In this document: piece by piece, positions 63,792 through 64,000 of the stretch | How positions within the stretch are numbered: the first letter of the stretch is position 1 | How the letters are laid out: each line of letters opens with the position of its first letter | Source of the DNA: Haematococcus lacustris | Taxonomy: Eukaryota > Chlorophyta > Chlorophyceae > Chlamydomonadales > Haematococcaceae | NCBI GenBank assembly: GCA_030144725.1 | Contig: JASKMD010000017.1 | Location: 52,501-116,500 of the forward strand | Length of the DNA stretch: 64,000 nt | Reading direction: 5' to 3' | The notes under the pieces: generated by a model | What the model was told of the DNA's origin: nothing | Seen by the model: the letters and a program-made list of their open reading frames with translations, nothing else | The model's database searches: none | Program-made: the position numbers and the translations under genes

Positions 63792-64000
63792 TCAGGCGCT
63801 CCCAACATGGGGTTGGTAATATGCATGCAAGTACTCTCTCAATACTGCATCGTTTTCGATAGCGTTTGTCACATTGGTAGCTGCAAAGCAATGCGCGTCA
63901 TCTGACCATCAGCGCAAGCCATTGCATTTCTTGCTCGCGTACTGCCACATGTGCCCGCGAACAAATCACAGCGGCGAGATGGGTCCCCTTGGCACGGTGA
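63792..64000. repeat. Uninterrupted copy of the Dualen target repeat
   Basis: TCAGGCGCTCCCAACATGGG onward through GTCACATTGGTAGCTGCAAA to the window end. It matches 39757-39850 followed by 62532-62650 and so shows the pre-insertion arrangement. The nature of the repeat itself is unknown; it continues past the window. Confidence 0.85.

Overview
The window reads as a repeat- and transposon-packed stretch of nuclear DNA from a green alga, most likely a chlamydomonadalean. The clues are spliced transposase genes with GT..AG introns, a Dualen/RandI-type non-LTR retrotransposon (a family first described in Chlamydomonas), a chromodomain Ty3/gypsy element, L1-type LINEs, and long simple repeats and minisatellites in GC-rich DNA. 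No convincing host housekeeping gene, tRNA, rRNA or CRISPR array was found. Almost everything codes for, or is a relic of, selfish DNA. A 500-N scaffold gap lies at 39011-39510.

Layout, left to right. 1-2900: a (GTGGT)n microsatellite, a 951-bp non-autonomous TIR transposon (element A) and two minisatellites. 2933-7246: the middle and C-terminal parts of a Ty3 gag gene (minus strand), split by a hAT transposon (3569-6938) with an 8-bp target duplication and a spliced transposase gene. 7421-10608: a Crypton-like element with a six-exon tyrosine recombinase gene. 10609-13680: a 5'-truncated L1 LINE plus a second copy of its 3' end. 13681-25600: a higher-order repeat (head, GCTGCCCCT-rich core, tail) holding 231-bp Helitron-like units and a 3.86-kb Helitron (14260-18115), which itself contains a SINE-like retroposon, MITEs and hairpins. 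25599-30640: a Crypton relic, minisatellites and low-complexity DNA. 30940-32943: a chromovirus LTR plus gag N-terminus, next to the 3' UTR of a second, rearranged L1 (32944-37575). 37580-38920: more than 1.3 kb of GCGT and GGCA tetranucleotide repeats.

39851-62513 is one 5'-truncated Dualen-type LINE on the minus strand, flanked by an 18-bp target duplication. An intact copy of the target repeat sits at 63792-64000. Its ORF (APE endonuclease, RT, PHD finger, RNase H, restriction-like endonuclease) is cut by three later insertions, and removing each one restores the reading frame: a chromovirus at 45137-51493 (identical LTRs, gag missing, itself carrying a MITE inside the RT domain), a 4.2-kb foldback element at 52558-56751, and TIR element B at 58115-61889 with an unfamiliar DDE-like transposase. 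The Dualen 3' end and the SINE-like elements at 16215 and 36715 share a roughly 75-bp tail with a covarying stem-loop and a CTT-type tail, which suggests a LINE/SINE partnership.

The elements interact as hosts and parasites. Dualen probably supplies RT for the SINE. Full chromoviruses must supply Gag to the gag-less copy. Element B probably mobilises short relatives such as element A. An autonomous Helitron elsewhere must supply RepHel, since none is visible here.
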